DNA from: a virus
DNA: 41,278 bases
Direction: 5' to 3' (one strand)
IMG/VR virus record: IMGVR_UViG_3300045996_000376
Location: 1-41,278 of that record
Shown here: positions 1-6,163 of the stretch, piece by piece
Layout of the letters: the number at the start of each line of letters is the position of its first letter
Position numbering within the stretch: position 1 is the stretch's first letter
Program-made: the position numbers and the translations under genes
The notes under the pieces: model-generated
Told to the model about the DNA's origin: nothing
Seen by the model: only the letters and a program-made list of their open reading frames with translations
Databases searched by the model: none

Positions 1-177
1 TTCGGGCCAGAACTGGCAGATGGTCTCCAGGCCGGGGTTTTTTGTGTCGCCTCGCTTGATCTTCAGCAGTGTGTGAAAGGGCACGCCCGAACGCTTAGCG
101 AGAGCCTGGAGGTCCATCCGGCTGAGGGCAGCAAGTTTTTCGCGGACCTGCTGGGTGGTGGGGGGTTGAATTGCCAT
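1..177 (-). CDS. Cro-like regulator, partial copy in the left repeat
   Basis: This is the N-terminal 59 codons of the same HTH gene that is complete at 40988-41212. The C-terminus is cut only because the window starts inside the gene. The mismatch at 116 makes codon 21 ATG (Met) here, where the right copy has ACG (Thr). It is not a second gene; on the circle it is the same locus. Confidence 0.85.
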   Translation of the reverse strand, partial: MAIQPPTTQQVREKLAALSRMDLQALAKRSGVPFHTLLKIKRGDTKNPGLETICQFWPE

Positions 178-183
178 GCCACC

Positions 184-239
184 ATCGTACCGCGTTCGGT
201 ACAAGCACGTCAACCGCGTTCGGTATTTTTTATTCGGTA
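184..239. promoter_or_regulatory. Immunity operators and divergent promoters (PR/PRM-like), left copy
   Basis: Two copies of a 14-base inverted-repeat box lie at 188-201 (TACCGCGTTCGGTA) and 212-225 (first base A). A half site TTCGGTA follows at 233-239. On the minus strand TTGACG (208-213), an 18-base spacer and TACGAT (184-189) form a promoter for the Cro-like gene starting at 177. Box 1 covers its -10 and box 2 its -35. On the plus strand TACTGT (238-243) is a weak -10 with no good -35 for the CI-like gene at 250, as expected for an activator-dependent maintenance promoter. That the boxes are repressor operators is inferred from their position and from the same boxes at 1862-1898. Confidence 0.8.
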
Positions 240-249
240 CTGTGCCACG

Positions 250-855
250 ATGAACCCCCAGAACCCCCTCGCCTACCTTTGGGAGAACCTCGCCTCCCTA
301 ATGGGGCAGCCACCAGATCAGCCGGGACTACTGGATCGCATTACTAAAAAGGTCGGCGGCGGCAGGGGCACGCTGCAACGCATTCAGAACGGCAAAAAGG
401 ATCTGAGCGAGCTGAAGCCCGGCGACAAAATCCCATCCGTTGAATTGCGGTCCCTCATGGCCATAGCGGAGGCCTTCTCCGTAGAGGTTTGGGAGATGCT
501 TCGCCCTCCGCGTCGAGAGGCCAGCCAAGCCAGGGAGTTCATCACATCCGAGCTGGTGGAGTTGTCAATGTCACTTTCAGAGGATGAGCTTGCCGGCCTC
601 GTTAAGGTGGTGAAGCTTGCGGTGCGTGAAAACAAGAGGGGAACCACCGAGGGGCCCCATGATCTCGCAAGGGTCAACTTTGTTCTTGAGCGACGACCCC
701 AAGATGTTCAAGGGGCTCCGACTCGCAAGGGAGTGAAGTCATGGATGGAAATAGACCCCACCAGGCCAGGGACGCCGCCGCCATTGAACCCGGAGGGATT
801 CAAGAGGCGGTCAACCGACACGAAGGACCGCAGCCAGTCGGAGGACGAGCAATGA
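250..855 (+). CDS. CI-like phage repressor, HTH type, no peptidase domain
   Basis: This 201-residue protein has an N-terminal helix-turn-helix-like segment (about residues 20-60, with GTLQRIQNGKKDLS and then SLMAIAEAFSV typical of XRE-family repressors). The C-terminal half is hydrophilic. It reads away from the Cro-like gene across the operator region, so it occupies the prophage repressor position. ATG 250 is chosen because an upstream in-frame extension would run through the operators and the opposing gene. No Shine-Dalgarno precedes it, and the only -10 candidate ends 6 bases upstream, so the message may be leaderless like lambda cI from PRM. There is no S24/LexA-type Ser-Lys peptidase domain, so classical RecA-stimulated self-cleavage is not expected. 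The role is inferred from position; the HTH assignment is fairly secure. Confidence 0.75.
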   Translation: MNPQNPLAYLWENLASLMGQPPDQPGLLDRITKKVGGGRGTLQRIQNGKKDLSELKPGDKIPSVELRSLMAIAEAFSVEVWEMLRPPRREASQAREFITSELVELSMSLSEDELAGLVKVVKLAVRENKRGTTEGPHDLARVNFVLERRPQDVQGAPTRKGVKSWMEIDPTRPGTPPPLNPEGFKRRSTDTKDRSQSEDEQ

Positions 856-1085
856 AGGCGCCGTTCCGCCTGATTCGCGAGGAAATCTCGCACGACACCG
901 TCGAGTGCTTGGACCAACTCCGAGAGATGGCTCAGCGCGGCGAGTTGATTGGCATCGCCTTCGTGGCAATGCGCAAGGGACGCAATTTCCTAGCTCATGC
1001 CACCGGGGAAACCTACCGCAACCCGACATTCACACGCGGGATGCTCCGAGACCTAGACGATAGCCTGGGGCGCATCCAAATCTAA
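852..1085 (+). CDS. Small hypothetical protein of the immunity operon
   Basis: This 77-residue protein starts at an ATG overlapping the repressor stop codon (ATGA), so it is probably translationally coupled to the repressor and made in the lysogen. The N-terminal half is rich in charged helix; the middle contains a short hydrophobic strand (GIAFVAMRKGRNF) followed by HATGETYRNP. There are no membrane segments and no motif I can name. Co-expression with the repressor suggests a role in lysogeny maintenance or host alteration, but nothing in the sequence proves it. Confidence 0.7.
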   Translation: MKAPFRLIREEISHDTVECLDQLREMAQRGELIGIAFVAMRKGRNFLAHATGETYRNPTFTRGMLRDLDDSLGRIQI

Positions 1086-1126
1086 CGCGGCCAGGCCGCC
1101 CGCTTCTGCGGCCTAAGGGAGGACTT

Positions 1127-1465
1127 ATGCGGTTGATGACATTGATTGCTGCGGCGGTTGCGTTGTGTGGGTGTGCCCAACTTCAGGAGGCTCAACGGCA
1201 AGCACAGCAGAGCCGCATGAACGCCATCGAGGCAACATGCATGCGATACGGCTTCACCAAGGGTTCTCCAGAGTTCGGTCAGTGCATGATGCAGATCGAC
1301 CAGAACGCCCGAGCTACGCAGCAGCGCGCCGACGCCGAGTATCAACGCACACAGAACGAGATTTACAGGCAGCAGATGGAGAACATCAGGAGCAATCGGC
1401 CGCCTCCTCAGATCAACTGCACCAGCACGACAAGCTACGGCACAACCCGAACCACCTGCCAGTAA
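1127..1465 (+). CDS. Lipoprotein expressed from the repressor operon (moron-like)
   Basis: This 112-residue protein has a short type II signal peptide: positive MRLM, a hydrophobic stretch, then lipobox ALCGC with Cys16 as the acylated residue. The mature part is Gln-rich and helical (about residues 17-90) with Cys residues at 38, 53, 98 and 112. It is the last gene before the terminator at 1487-1511 and lies downstream of the CI-like gene on the same strand, so it should be made by the prophage. Lipoproteins in this position often change the cell surface or block superinfection (for example Cor/Llp-like proteins). I see no homology signal to those families, so the function is open. Confidence 0.8.
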   Translation: MRLMTLIAAAVALCGCAQLQEAQRQAQQSRMNAIEATCMRYGFTKGSPEFGQCMMQIDQNARATQQRADAEYQRTQNEIYRQQMENIRSNRPPPQINCTSTTSYGTTRTTCQ

Positions 1466-1486
1466 CCAATACACCTCAAGCTGACC

Positions 1487-1511
1487 AAGCCGCCCACCAA
1501 GGCGGCTTTTT
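1487..1511 (+). terminator. Intrinsic terminator of the repressor/lipoprotein operon
   Basis: A perfect stem GCCGCC (1489-1494) / GGCGGC (1501-1506), extended by AA/TT, has a 6-base loop and is followed by TTTTT (1507-1511). It lies 24 bases after the lipoprotein stop and insulates the repressor unit from the early operon beginning at 1897. Confidence 0.92.
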
Positions 1512-1654
1512 CATGTGCCCAGCCACTCGCGCAGCATCAACGCCGCCAGGAACGCCACGAATAGCAGGTGCTCGGCCCAGCTCCCGCGCCGCACATGCTT
1601 GATGTAGAGCATCCAGCGTAGTCTGCGCCCTAGCTCGCTTCCCTTTTTTCTCAT
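1511..1654 (-). CDS. Possible small membrane protein, convergent to the repressor operon
   Basis: This 47-residue reading frame has a basic N-terminal half (MRKKGSELGRRLRW) and a hydrophobic segment near the C-terminus (HLLFVAFLAALML). This is the pattern of a one-pass membrane peptide with the positive side in the cytoplasm. It ends exactly at the edge of the terminator of the opposing operon. No clear ribosome site or promoter is visible, so it is tentative. If it is not real, 1512-1861 is non-coding. Confidence 0.4.
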   Translation of the reverse strand: MRKKGSELGRRLRWMLYIKHVRRGSWAEHLLFVAFLAALMLREWLGT

Positions 1655-1798
1655 GATGCATTGTAAAGAAGGCGCCGCAGCGATCTGAAGCGGACAGCCG
1701 CAACAGGCGGTGCCGGAAAGCCGATATAGGCGCTCAGGTATGGTCGCCAGGCGATCACAAGTTATCCGGACTGCAATCATTTGTAATCGCCTTAATCG

Positions 1799-1845
1799 GT
1801 AGATGTGTGGTTTGCGCTCACCCCTAGGCTTAGGGGGCGATCTAC
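1799..1845. repeat. Nested inverted repeats upstream of the PL-like promoter
   Basis: GTAGAT (1799-1804) pairs with ATCTAC (1840-1845). Inside lies CCCCTA (1821-1826) / TAGGGG (1831-1836) with a 4-base loop. There is no T run, so it is not a usual terminator. Its place 17 bases before the first operator suggests a protein-binding site, but there is no direct evidence. Confidence 0.4.
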
Positions 1846-1861
1846 AAAAATATCTGCGCCA

Positions 1862-1902
1862 TACCGAATTCGGTTGACACGGTGTACCGCGTTCGGTACA
1901 TT
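1862..1902 (+). promoter_or_regulatory. PL-like early rightward promoter with two repressor operators
   Basis: TTGACA (1874-1879), a 17-base spacer and TACATT (1897-1902) make a near-consensus sigma-70 promoter. Operator box TACCGAATTCGGTT (1862-1875; its inner 12 bases are a perfect palindrome) overlaps the -35. TACCGCGTTCGGTA (1885-1898) fills the spacer and touches the -10. The second box is identical to the one at 188-201. A bound repressor would block RNA polymerase directly. The predicted start is near 1909, and the first gene starts at 1943. Confidence 0.88.
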
Positions 1903-1942
1903 AACTCCATCGACGCACAACGCGTCACAGATGGAGCGGCAG

Positions 1943-2347
1943 ATGAGCCCAGCAGAGCAATACGCAGCGATGGACGACACGATGTGCATGTCTGTCGTGA
2001 GCGCGGAAGAGAAGGCGGCGGCGCCAGTGTTCTACGGCGCTCGCACTCCGCACGATGAGTACCGCGAGGTTCAGGGCATGGTTCGCAGCCTGTCTGCGCT
2101 GGCTGATCAGGAGCGCAGCAACCGGCACGAAGCGGCCAAGTCTCAGTTCATCTTGATGGCGCTCAAGAAGCATCAGACCGATGCCGAGCGTATGACGGTG
2201 GCTAACGGCATCGCCTCGAACTTCACCGACGCCCAGATGGTTGACTTCGTGCGTGCCAGCCTCAAGGGCGAGCCGCTCACGGCATCGAACATCGCCCGCG
2301 AAGTCTTGTACGCCGCTGCTGAGTCCTTCGCTGATCTGGAGGGCTGA
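1943..2347 (+). CDS. First gene of the early rightward operon, unknown function
   Basis: This is a 134-residue soluble, mostly helical protein. ATG 1943 is preferred over the in-frame ATG at 1931 because GGAG (1933-1936) lies six bases before it. It is the first gene behind the PL-like promoter, the place where lambda carries N. It lacks the short Arg-rich N-terminus of N proteins, so I do not call it an antiterminator. No domain is recognised. Confidence 0.75.
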   Translation: MSPAEQYAAMDDTMCMSVVSAEEKAAAPVFYGARTPHDEYREVQGMVRSLSALADQERSNRHEAAKSQFILMALKKHQTDAERMTVANGIASNFTDAQMVDFVRASLKGEPLTASNIAREVLYAAAESFADLEG

Positions 2348-2350
2348 GCC

Positions 2351-2731
2351 ATGAGCACGAATGCAAAGCACACGGCCCTGCCATACGAGCCTGGCGCACG
2401 TTACAGCAACTCTGCCTATTACGACGTGGCGACCGCCGAGGTAATCCACGGCTGGCAGGTGTTCGAGCAGCGGCGCCCAGACGGTTCCCCGACAGGCAGG
2501 CGGTCATTCGTTGATTCCTCGGGGAATCTGTGCGCGATTGAGTTGGCTGAGGCGAAGCGCAATCACGTCATTCGCGAGGCCGCGCCAGAGCTTCTGGAGG
2601 CGCTGGTGGCCATGCAGGAGCTTGCCGCGTTACTTGCTGCTTGCTGCGCCGACCGCGTCGATGTCACGAACGATCCGCGCGTCGCTGCTGCGCGCGCCGC
2701 AATCGCCAAGGCCACCGGGGGCACAGCATGA
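2351..2731 (+). CDS. Phage early hypothetical protein
   Basis: This 126-residue protein follows the first early gene after three bases. The N-terminal part is polar (ALPYEPGARYSNS, then a WQVFEQR strand). The C-terminal part is a helical Ala-rich segment (REAAPELLEALVAMQEL and later ARAAIAKATGG) of a kind often seen in accessory proteins of temperate phages. No catalytic motif is visible. Its stop overlaps the next start. Confidence 0.7.
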   Translation: MSTNAKHTALPYEPGARYSNSAYYDVATAEVIHGWQVFEQRRPDGSPTGRRSFVDSSGNLCAIELAEAKRNHVIREAAPELLEALVAMQELAALLAACCADRVDVTNDPRVAAARAAIAKATGGTA

Positions 2732-3192
2732 CCCACACCCCACAAGAGCGCGTATTCCTAGCCATCTCTGCGGCAGTGCTGTACCTGAGCGGTTCCGTGG
2801 TGTACGCCATGGACGCCGAAGAGACGGCCCAAGCTGCTGCGGTAGCTGATGGCGCGAGCACAGCGGCTGTTCTGGCTGCTGGCGCTGTTGAAAGCAATCC
2901 CATCGTCAATAGCGTGGGCCTGCTGCCGATCACTGCCGTCAAGTTCGCCATCCCCTACATGGTCCGCGATGCTGAGCCGGCTACACGAAAGGCAGTGCTA
3001 GTGAGTGCTTCAGGCATCTACGGCGGGGCGGCGGTGAACAACCTGCTGCTACTCGTCGGCGCCGGTCCTGTGGCCATCGTCGGCGGGATCGTGGCCGGGA
3101 TCTGGTTCGGCTTCAACACCGCCGACAAGGTCGATGCCGAGTACGCCGCAATTGCTGCCCGCGCTCAGGCCGTGGCGCAGGCCGCCAACTGA
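2728..3192 (+). CDS. Membrane protein, Ala/Gly-rich, unknown function
   Basis: This 154-residue protein begins at an ATGA overlap with the previous stop. A hydrophobic N-terminal segment (about 9-28) could be a signal or anchor. Later hydrophobic stretches near residues 58-75, 88-100 and 105-125 include a glycine-rich one (VAIVGGIVAGIWFGF). The C-terminal helix is Ala-rich and polar. It starts a run of membrane proteins around the VWA gene. An inner-membrane location is likely; the function is unknown. Confidence 0.7.
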   Translation: MTHTPQERVFLAISAAVLYLSGSVVYAMDAEETAQAAAVADGASTAAVLAAGAVESNPIVNSVGLLPITAVKFAIPYMVRDAEPATRKAVLVSASGIYGGAAVNNLLLLVGAGPVAIVGGIVAGIWFGFNTADKVDAEYAAIAARAQAVAQAAN

Positions 3193-3196
3193 ATAC

Positions 3197-3228
3197 GGGC
3201 GAAGCCGCCACGCCCTTTTCATGGCGGC
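3197..3228 (+). promoter_or_regulatory. Two mutually exclusive hairpins before the VWA gene (attenuator-like)
   Basis: GGGCG (3197-3201) can pair with CGCCC (3211-3215), followed by TTTT (3216-3219): a short terminator form. GCCGCCA (3204-3210) can pair perfectly with TGGCGGC (3222-3228). The two helices cannot coexist. The layout resembles a terminator/antiterminator switch just after the membrane gene stop and 27 bases before the VWA start. Confidence 0.5.
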
Positions 3229-3254
3229 AAACCTCTCTCTTACGGAGATTCTCT

Positions 3255-3857
3255 ATGACCGATGTTTCCAAACTGTCCGAATACGATTTCGTCGTTGTGA
3301 TCGACAAATCCGGCTCGATGGGTGAACCCAACAAGCCCGGTTCCAGCGCCACCCGCTGGGAGGCTGTCCAAGAAAGCGCGATGACCTTCGTTCGTGACAT
3401 CGAGAAGCTCGACAGCGACGGCCTGGGCCTGGTTCTGTTCAGCGGCTCCAGCATCGTTTCCAAGGATGGCGTGACCAGCGACAACATCCGCGATGTTTTT
3501 GCCAGCAACCGCCCGAGCGGCTCTACACCACTTGCCGAAGCGCTGACCGAGGCACTGAAGCTGGCCGGCAAGTCCGACAAGAAGGACTTCATCGTCGTCT
3601 TTACCGATGGCGTACCCGATGACAAGGCCGCCGCCGCCAAGGTGATTGCCGACGCATCGCACAAGCAAGAGACCGACGACGCGCTGACGATCCTGTTCGT
3701 TCAGGTCGGCACTGACGCGGGTGCTGCTGCCTACCTGAAGTCGCTGGACGACGACCTGAAGGGCTGCAAGTACGACATCGTTGACGCCAAGACCGTGGCC
3801 GAGGCTGACGCCTACCCGAGCACCGCCGAACTGGTGCTTGCCGCCATCAACGACTGA
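3255..3857 (+). CDS. von Willebrand factor A (VWA) domain protein with intact MIDAS
   Basis: This 200-residue protein is essentially one VWA domain. The metal-ion-dependent adhesion site is complete: DKSGS (Asp17, Ser19, Ser21), Thr91 in GSTPL, and Asp118 in FTDG. Hydrophobic strands alternate with helices as in a Rossmann-like fold. No signal peptide is present, so it acts in the cytoplasm. VWA/MIDAS domains bind Mg2+ and a partner's acidic residue, and often work with AAA+ ATPases or in membrane and stress systems. No ATPase gene lies nearby here. Instead it is followed by three small membrane proteins and preceded by another. ACGGAG lies 6 bases before the ATG. It should be transcribed early from the PL-like promoter. 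Its target is not known. Confidence 0.9.
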   Translation: MTDVSKLSEYDFVVVIDKSGSMGEPNKPGSSATRWEAVQESAMTFVRDIEKLDSDGLGLVLFSGSSIVSKDGVTSDNIRDVFASNRPSGSTPLAEALTEALKLAGKSDKKDFIVVFTDGVPDDKAAAAKVIADASHKQETDDALTILFVQVGTDAGAAAYLKSLDDDLKGCKYDIVDAKTVAEADAYPSTAELVLAAIND

Positions 3858-3907
3858 TCTTCAACCACAACGAAGCGGGGCTGCGGCCCCGGCTTCTGGA
3901 GCCTTTC

Positions 3908-4039
3908 ATGATCGACTTCATCCTCTTTTGCTTCGTCATCGGCGTCTTTGCTTGCGGCTTCTGGTGCGGCAAGAAATTCGGATCGCTGAAGTCGATGATG
4001 AAAGCCGCCCACTCCACCGTCTCCGACTGGTTGAAGTGA
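3908..4039 (+). CDS. 43-residue membrane protein
   Basis: MIDFILFCFVIGVFACGFWC forms one transmembrane helix at the N-terminus, followed by a basic amphipathic tail (KKFGSLKSMMKAAH). It lies 50 bases after the VWA gene; a GC-rich hairpin (about 3873-3897) without a T run sits in the gap. It is one of three successive small membrane genes. No family is recognised. Confidence 0.6.
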   Translation: MIDFILFCFVIGVFACGFWCGKKFGSLKSMMKAAHSTVSDWLK

Positions 4040-4046
4040 ACTGGCC

Positions 4047-4139
4047 ATGACGAACCACCACGCAACCTTCTTGGCCGATGTCTTCCTGGCCTTCTGTATC
4101 GGGCTGACTCTGGCCTGGACCTTGTTTACCAATCTGTGA
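4047..4139 (+). CDS. 30-residue membrane peptide
   Basis: This very short frame (MTNHHATFLADVFLAFCIGL and on to TNL) is a single predicted transmembrane helix with a short polar N-terminus. It starts 7 bases after the preceding stop and is followed 7 bases later by the next gene. Tight packing and hydrophobicity support it. The size leaves real doubt. Confidence 0.5.
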   Translation: MTNHHATFLADVFLAFCIGLTLAWTLFTNL

Positions 4140-4146
4140 GGTACGC

Positions 4147-4479
4147 ATGAAACAAGAACGCTACTGCTGCGATGGCCTGTGCGAACAGGGCCGGCATTGT
4201 CCAGCCTTCCCGCCCGCTTCCGAGTTCCAGTCCAAGCACCCCCTGCACCGCTGGTGGGCCGAAGAGCGCAATACCTGCGGCTCTGCCTGGATCGACTTCG
4301 CCACCTTCTGGCAACTGCGCTTGCCTCTGCTGCTGCAAAGCATCGATTGGGTCGGCTGGGTCTTGCTCGCCGCGATGGTTCTGAGCGCCGTCCTCGTCCT
4401 GATTGGTCTTGGTGGTGTGGCTGTCAGTCTGACCGGCATCGACCTGTCTGCACTCGTGAATGTGGCTTGGAAGAACTGA
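4147..4479 (+). CDS. Cys-rich membrane protein
   Basis: This is a 110-residue protein. The N-terminal soluble part (residues 1-45) carries CCDGLC, then further Cys at about 18 and 44, suggesting metal binding or disulfides. Two hydrophobic segments follow (about 58-90), the second rich in Val/Leu/Ala. GTGAGGT lies just before the ATG. It closes the VWA/small-membrane cassette. I know no family for it. Confidence 0.7.
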   Translation: MKQERYCCDGLCEQGRHCPAFPPASEFQSKHPLHRWWAEERNTCGSAWIDFATFWQLRLPLLLQSIDWVGWVLLAAMVLSAVLVLIGLGGVAVSLTGIDLSALVNVAWKN

Positions 4480-4480
4480 G

Positions 4481-5014
4481 ATGAGCCAAGACAACAAAAC
4501 GCACTGGAAGCGACTGATCAATCCAGACTACATCGGGGCGTATGCGCTACCTCCCGGCGACGACATGACCGTTGAAATCGTCTCCGTTGGTCGCGAGAAG
4601 GTTGTGGTGTCCGGCGGCAAGAAGGAGGATCACACGGTGGTCCGCCTGAAGGGCCAGAAGCCGCTGATCCTTAATTCCACGAACAGCAAGTCGATTGCGC
4701 GCCTGTACGGGCCGTACATCGAAGACTGGGCGGGCAAGAAGATCACCCTGTACGCGAGCACTACGAAGCTGGCCGGCGACACGGTGGAGTGCTTGCGCAT
4801 CCGCCCGAACGTGGCCGAGAGGCAGAAGCCCAGCATCGCAGATACGCGCCTTGATGCTGCCATCTTGTCGATCAAGAAAGGCGACTACACGGTCCAGAAG
4901 CTCAAGGACAACTTCTTTCTGACGCTGGAGCAGGAAGACAAGTTGAACGCCGAATTGGCGCCGAAGCCAGAGCCAGAACCGCAGCCACAAGAACAGGGGG
5001 CAACCGATGCTTAA
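4481..5014 (+). CDS. OB-like protein next to the recombination exonuclease
   Basis: This 177-residue protein has a beta-rich N-terminal two thirds (TVEIVSVGREKVVVSGGKK, then HTVVRLKGQKPLILN, GKKITLYASTTKLAG, VECLRIRP) and an acidic, Pro-rich tail (PKPEPEPQPQEQ) like that of ssDNA-binding proteins. It lies directly upstream of and overlaps the YqaJ exonuclease gene, where phages usually encode an annealing or ssDNA-binding partner. It is not a recognisable Bet/RecT/ERF. The partner role is inferred from position and the acidic tail. The start follows the preceding stop by one base. Confidence 0.6.
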   Translation: MSQDNKTHWKRLINPDYIGAYALPPGDDMTVEIVSVGREKVVVSGGKKEDHTVVRLKGQKPLILNSTNSKSIARLYGPYIEDWAGKKITLYASTTKLAGDTVECLRIRPNVAERQKPSIADTRLDAAILSIKKGDYTVQKLKDNFFLTLEQEDKLNAELAPKPEPEPQPQEQGATDA

Positions 5015-5747
5015 GATCCGCGCATCCTCCCTCGGGTTGATCATGGCCGAGGCGAAATCGATTGATCCAGCGCTGCTGGTTGGCGACCTCGCGAAGCTCT
5101 ACAAGAGCCGGCCGACCAAGGACGAAGACAAGGCGGCAAAAGAAGCCGCGCTGGCTCCCCTGTGGGACCGCACGCTTTCCGCTGGAGCTAAGACCCACAT
5201 TCAGGAGCTGGCGAAGCAGTACGTCTACCGCTTTCAGCCTGAGGTGACGACGAAGTACATGGAGAAGGGTCTCATCGTTGAAGACGCGGCCATCGAACTC
5301 TACAACTCCGTTTTCTTCACCTCTCACACGAAGAACACCGAGCGCCGGACGGTCGGTCATCTGACAGGAGAGCCCGACATCGTGGATGTGGCTGGGCGAA
5401 AGATCAAGGACATCAAAAGCTGCTGGTCTCTCGACACATTCCCGGCCATCCGCGCCGCTGGTGAGTGCTCCCTGTATGAGTGGCAAGGCCGCGCGTACAT
5501 GAAGCTCTGGCCTGATGAGGTGGACGAATTCGAACTCGTCTATTGCATGGTTTCGACGCCGGAGGAGCTGATCGGTCACGAAGACGAAACGCTGCATCTG
5601 GTTGACCACATCGACCCCACCCTCCGCGTCACCCGCCTCACCTTCAAGCGCGATCCAGTAAAGGAGGCCTTGATCGACGTGAAGCTAAACGAGGCCAGCC
5701 GCTATTTCGAACTCGTGCTTGAGCAAATCGCCGAAGAGCACGCCTAA
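5007..5747 (+). CDS. YqaJ/lambda-exonuclease-type recombination nuclease
   Basis: This 246-residue protein contains the usual core of the PD-(D/E)XK phage exonucleases: KIRASSLG at the N-terminus, the helix EKGLIVEDAAIELY (about 87-100), the Asp of LTGEPDIVD (about 116-124), and DIKSCWS (about 131-137) with the catalytic Lys. Such enzymes resect dsDNA 5' to 3' for annealing-type recombination and for circularising or concatenating phage DNA. The start overlaps the previous gene by 8 bases, implying coupling to the OB-like protein. The size fits the family. Confidence 0.85.
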   Translation: MLKIRASSLGLIMAEAKSIDPALLVGDLAKLYKSRPTKDEDKAAKEAALAPLWDRTLSAGAKTHIQELAKQYVYRFQPEVTTKYMEKGLIVEDAAIELYNSVFFTSHTKNTERRTVGHLTGEPDIVDVAGRKIKDIKSCWSLDTFPAIRAAGECSLYEWQGRAYMKLWPDEVDEFELVYCMVSTPEELIGHEDETLHLVDHIDPTLRVTRLTFKRDPVKEALIDVKLNEASRYFELVLEQIAEEHA

Positions 5748-5774
5748 CCCTTTAAGCGGCGCCCATGTCGGGCC

Positions 5775-5900
5775 ATGGCAACCAACACGCTTTCGATAGC
5801 CATGCCGGGAGACCGGGCCGCACCTATCAGAGCCTCGTCCGGTTGCAGTAGGCAGTCGGAGAGTAGTACCGGGCGGGGCTCGCCTAACTTGGAGATGTGA
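5775..5900 (+). CDS. Possible 41-residue peptide in the gap after the exonuclease
   Basis: This frame fills most of the 149-base gap and ends TGATGA so that its stop overlaps the next ATG by one base. The product is Ser/Arg/Gly-rich without hydrophobic segments. The stop-start overlap is the only support; otherwise the gap is non-coding. Confidence 0.3.
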   Translation: MATNTLSIAMPGDRAAPIRASSGCSRQSESSTGRGSPNLEM

Positions 5901-6163
5901 TGATCCCTACCATCGAAGACATCATTGCCGGCCTAATCGCTGGCCGCTACAACGCCGAACAGGCTGAGGCCTGGATCTCCCGGCACGTTGAGATTGCAAC
6001 GGATGAGATTGCGTTGCGCGATCACTTTGCAGGGGCGGCGCTTCCAGCAGTGATCACGGCATGCGCTAGCGACACCAGAAAGCCCGGCGAGGCGCAGGAA
6101 GAGTACTTTGCTCGTCGCTGCTGGCATGTAGCCGACGCCATGCTTGCAGCGAGGTCCGCATGA
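5900..6163 (+). CDS. Small conserved-type phage early protein
   Basis: This 87-residue protein is helical and rich in Ala. IPTIEDIIAGLIAGRYNAEQ at the N-terminus and RDHFAGAALPAVI in the middle are patterns I associate with phage early accessory proteins of unknown function. GGAG lies 6-9 bases before the ATG at 5900. Its stop overlaps the next start by four bases. Confidence 0.7.
   Translation: MIPTIEDIIAGLIAGRYNAEQAEAWISRHVEIATDEIALRDHFAGAALPAVITACASDTRKPGEAQEEYFARRCWHVADAMLAARSA

Larger units (their letters stand above)
1..243. repeat. Terminal direct repeat, left copy
   Basis: These 243 bases recur at 41036-41278. The only difference I find is position 116 (A here, G at 41151). A direct repeat spanning both ends of a full phage gene set means the sequence closes into a circle of 41,035 bp. 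It may be assembly overlap or true terminal redundancy. The repeat contains the 5' part of the Cro-like gene and the whole operator region. Confidence 0.95.

Noticed and set aside
73-249. N-terminal extension of the CI-like frame upstream of 250
   Set aside because: It runs through the operators and antisense to the Cro-like gene; the composition is not protein-like and no ribosome site is present.
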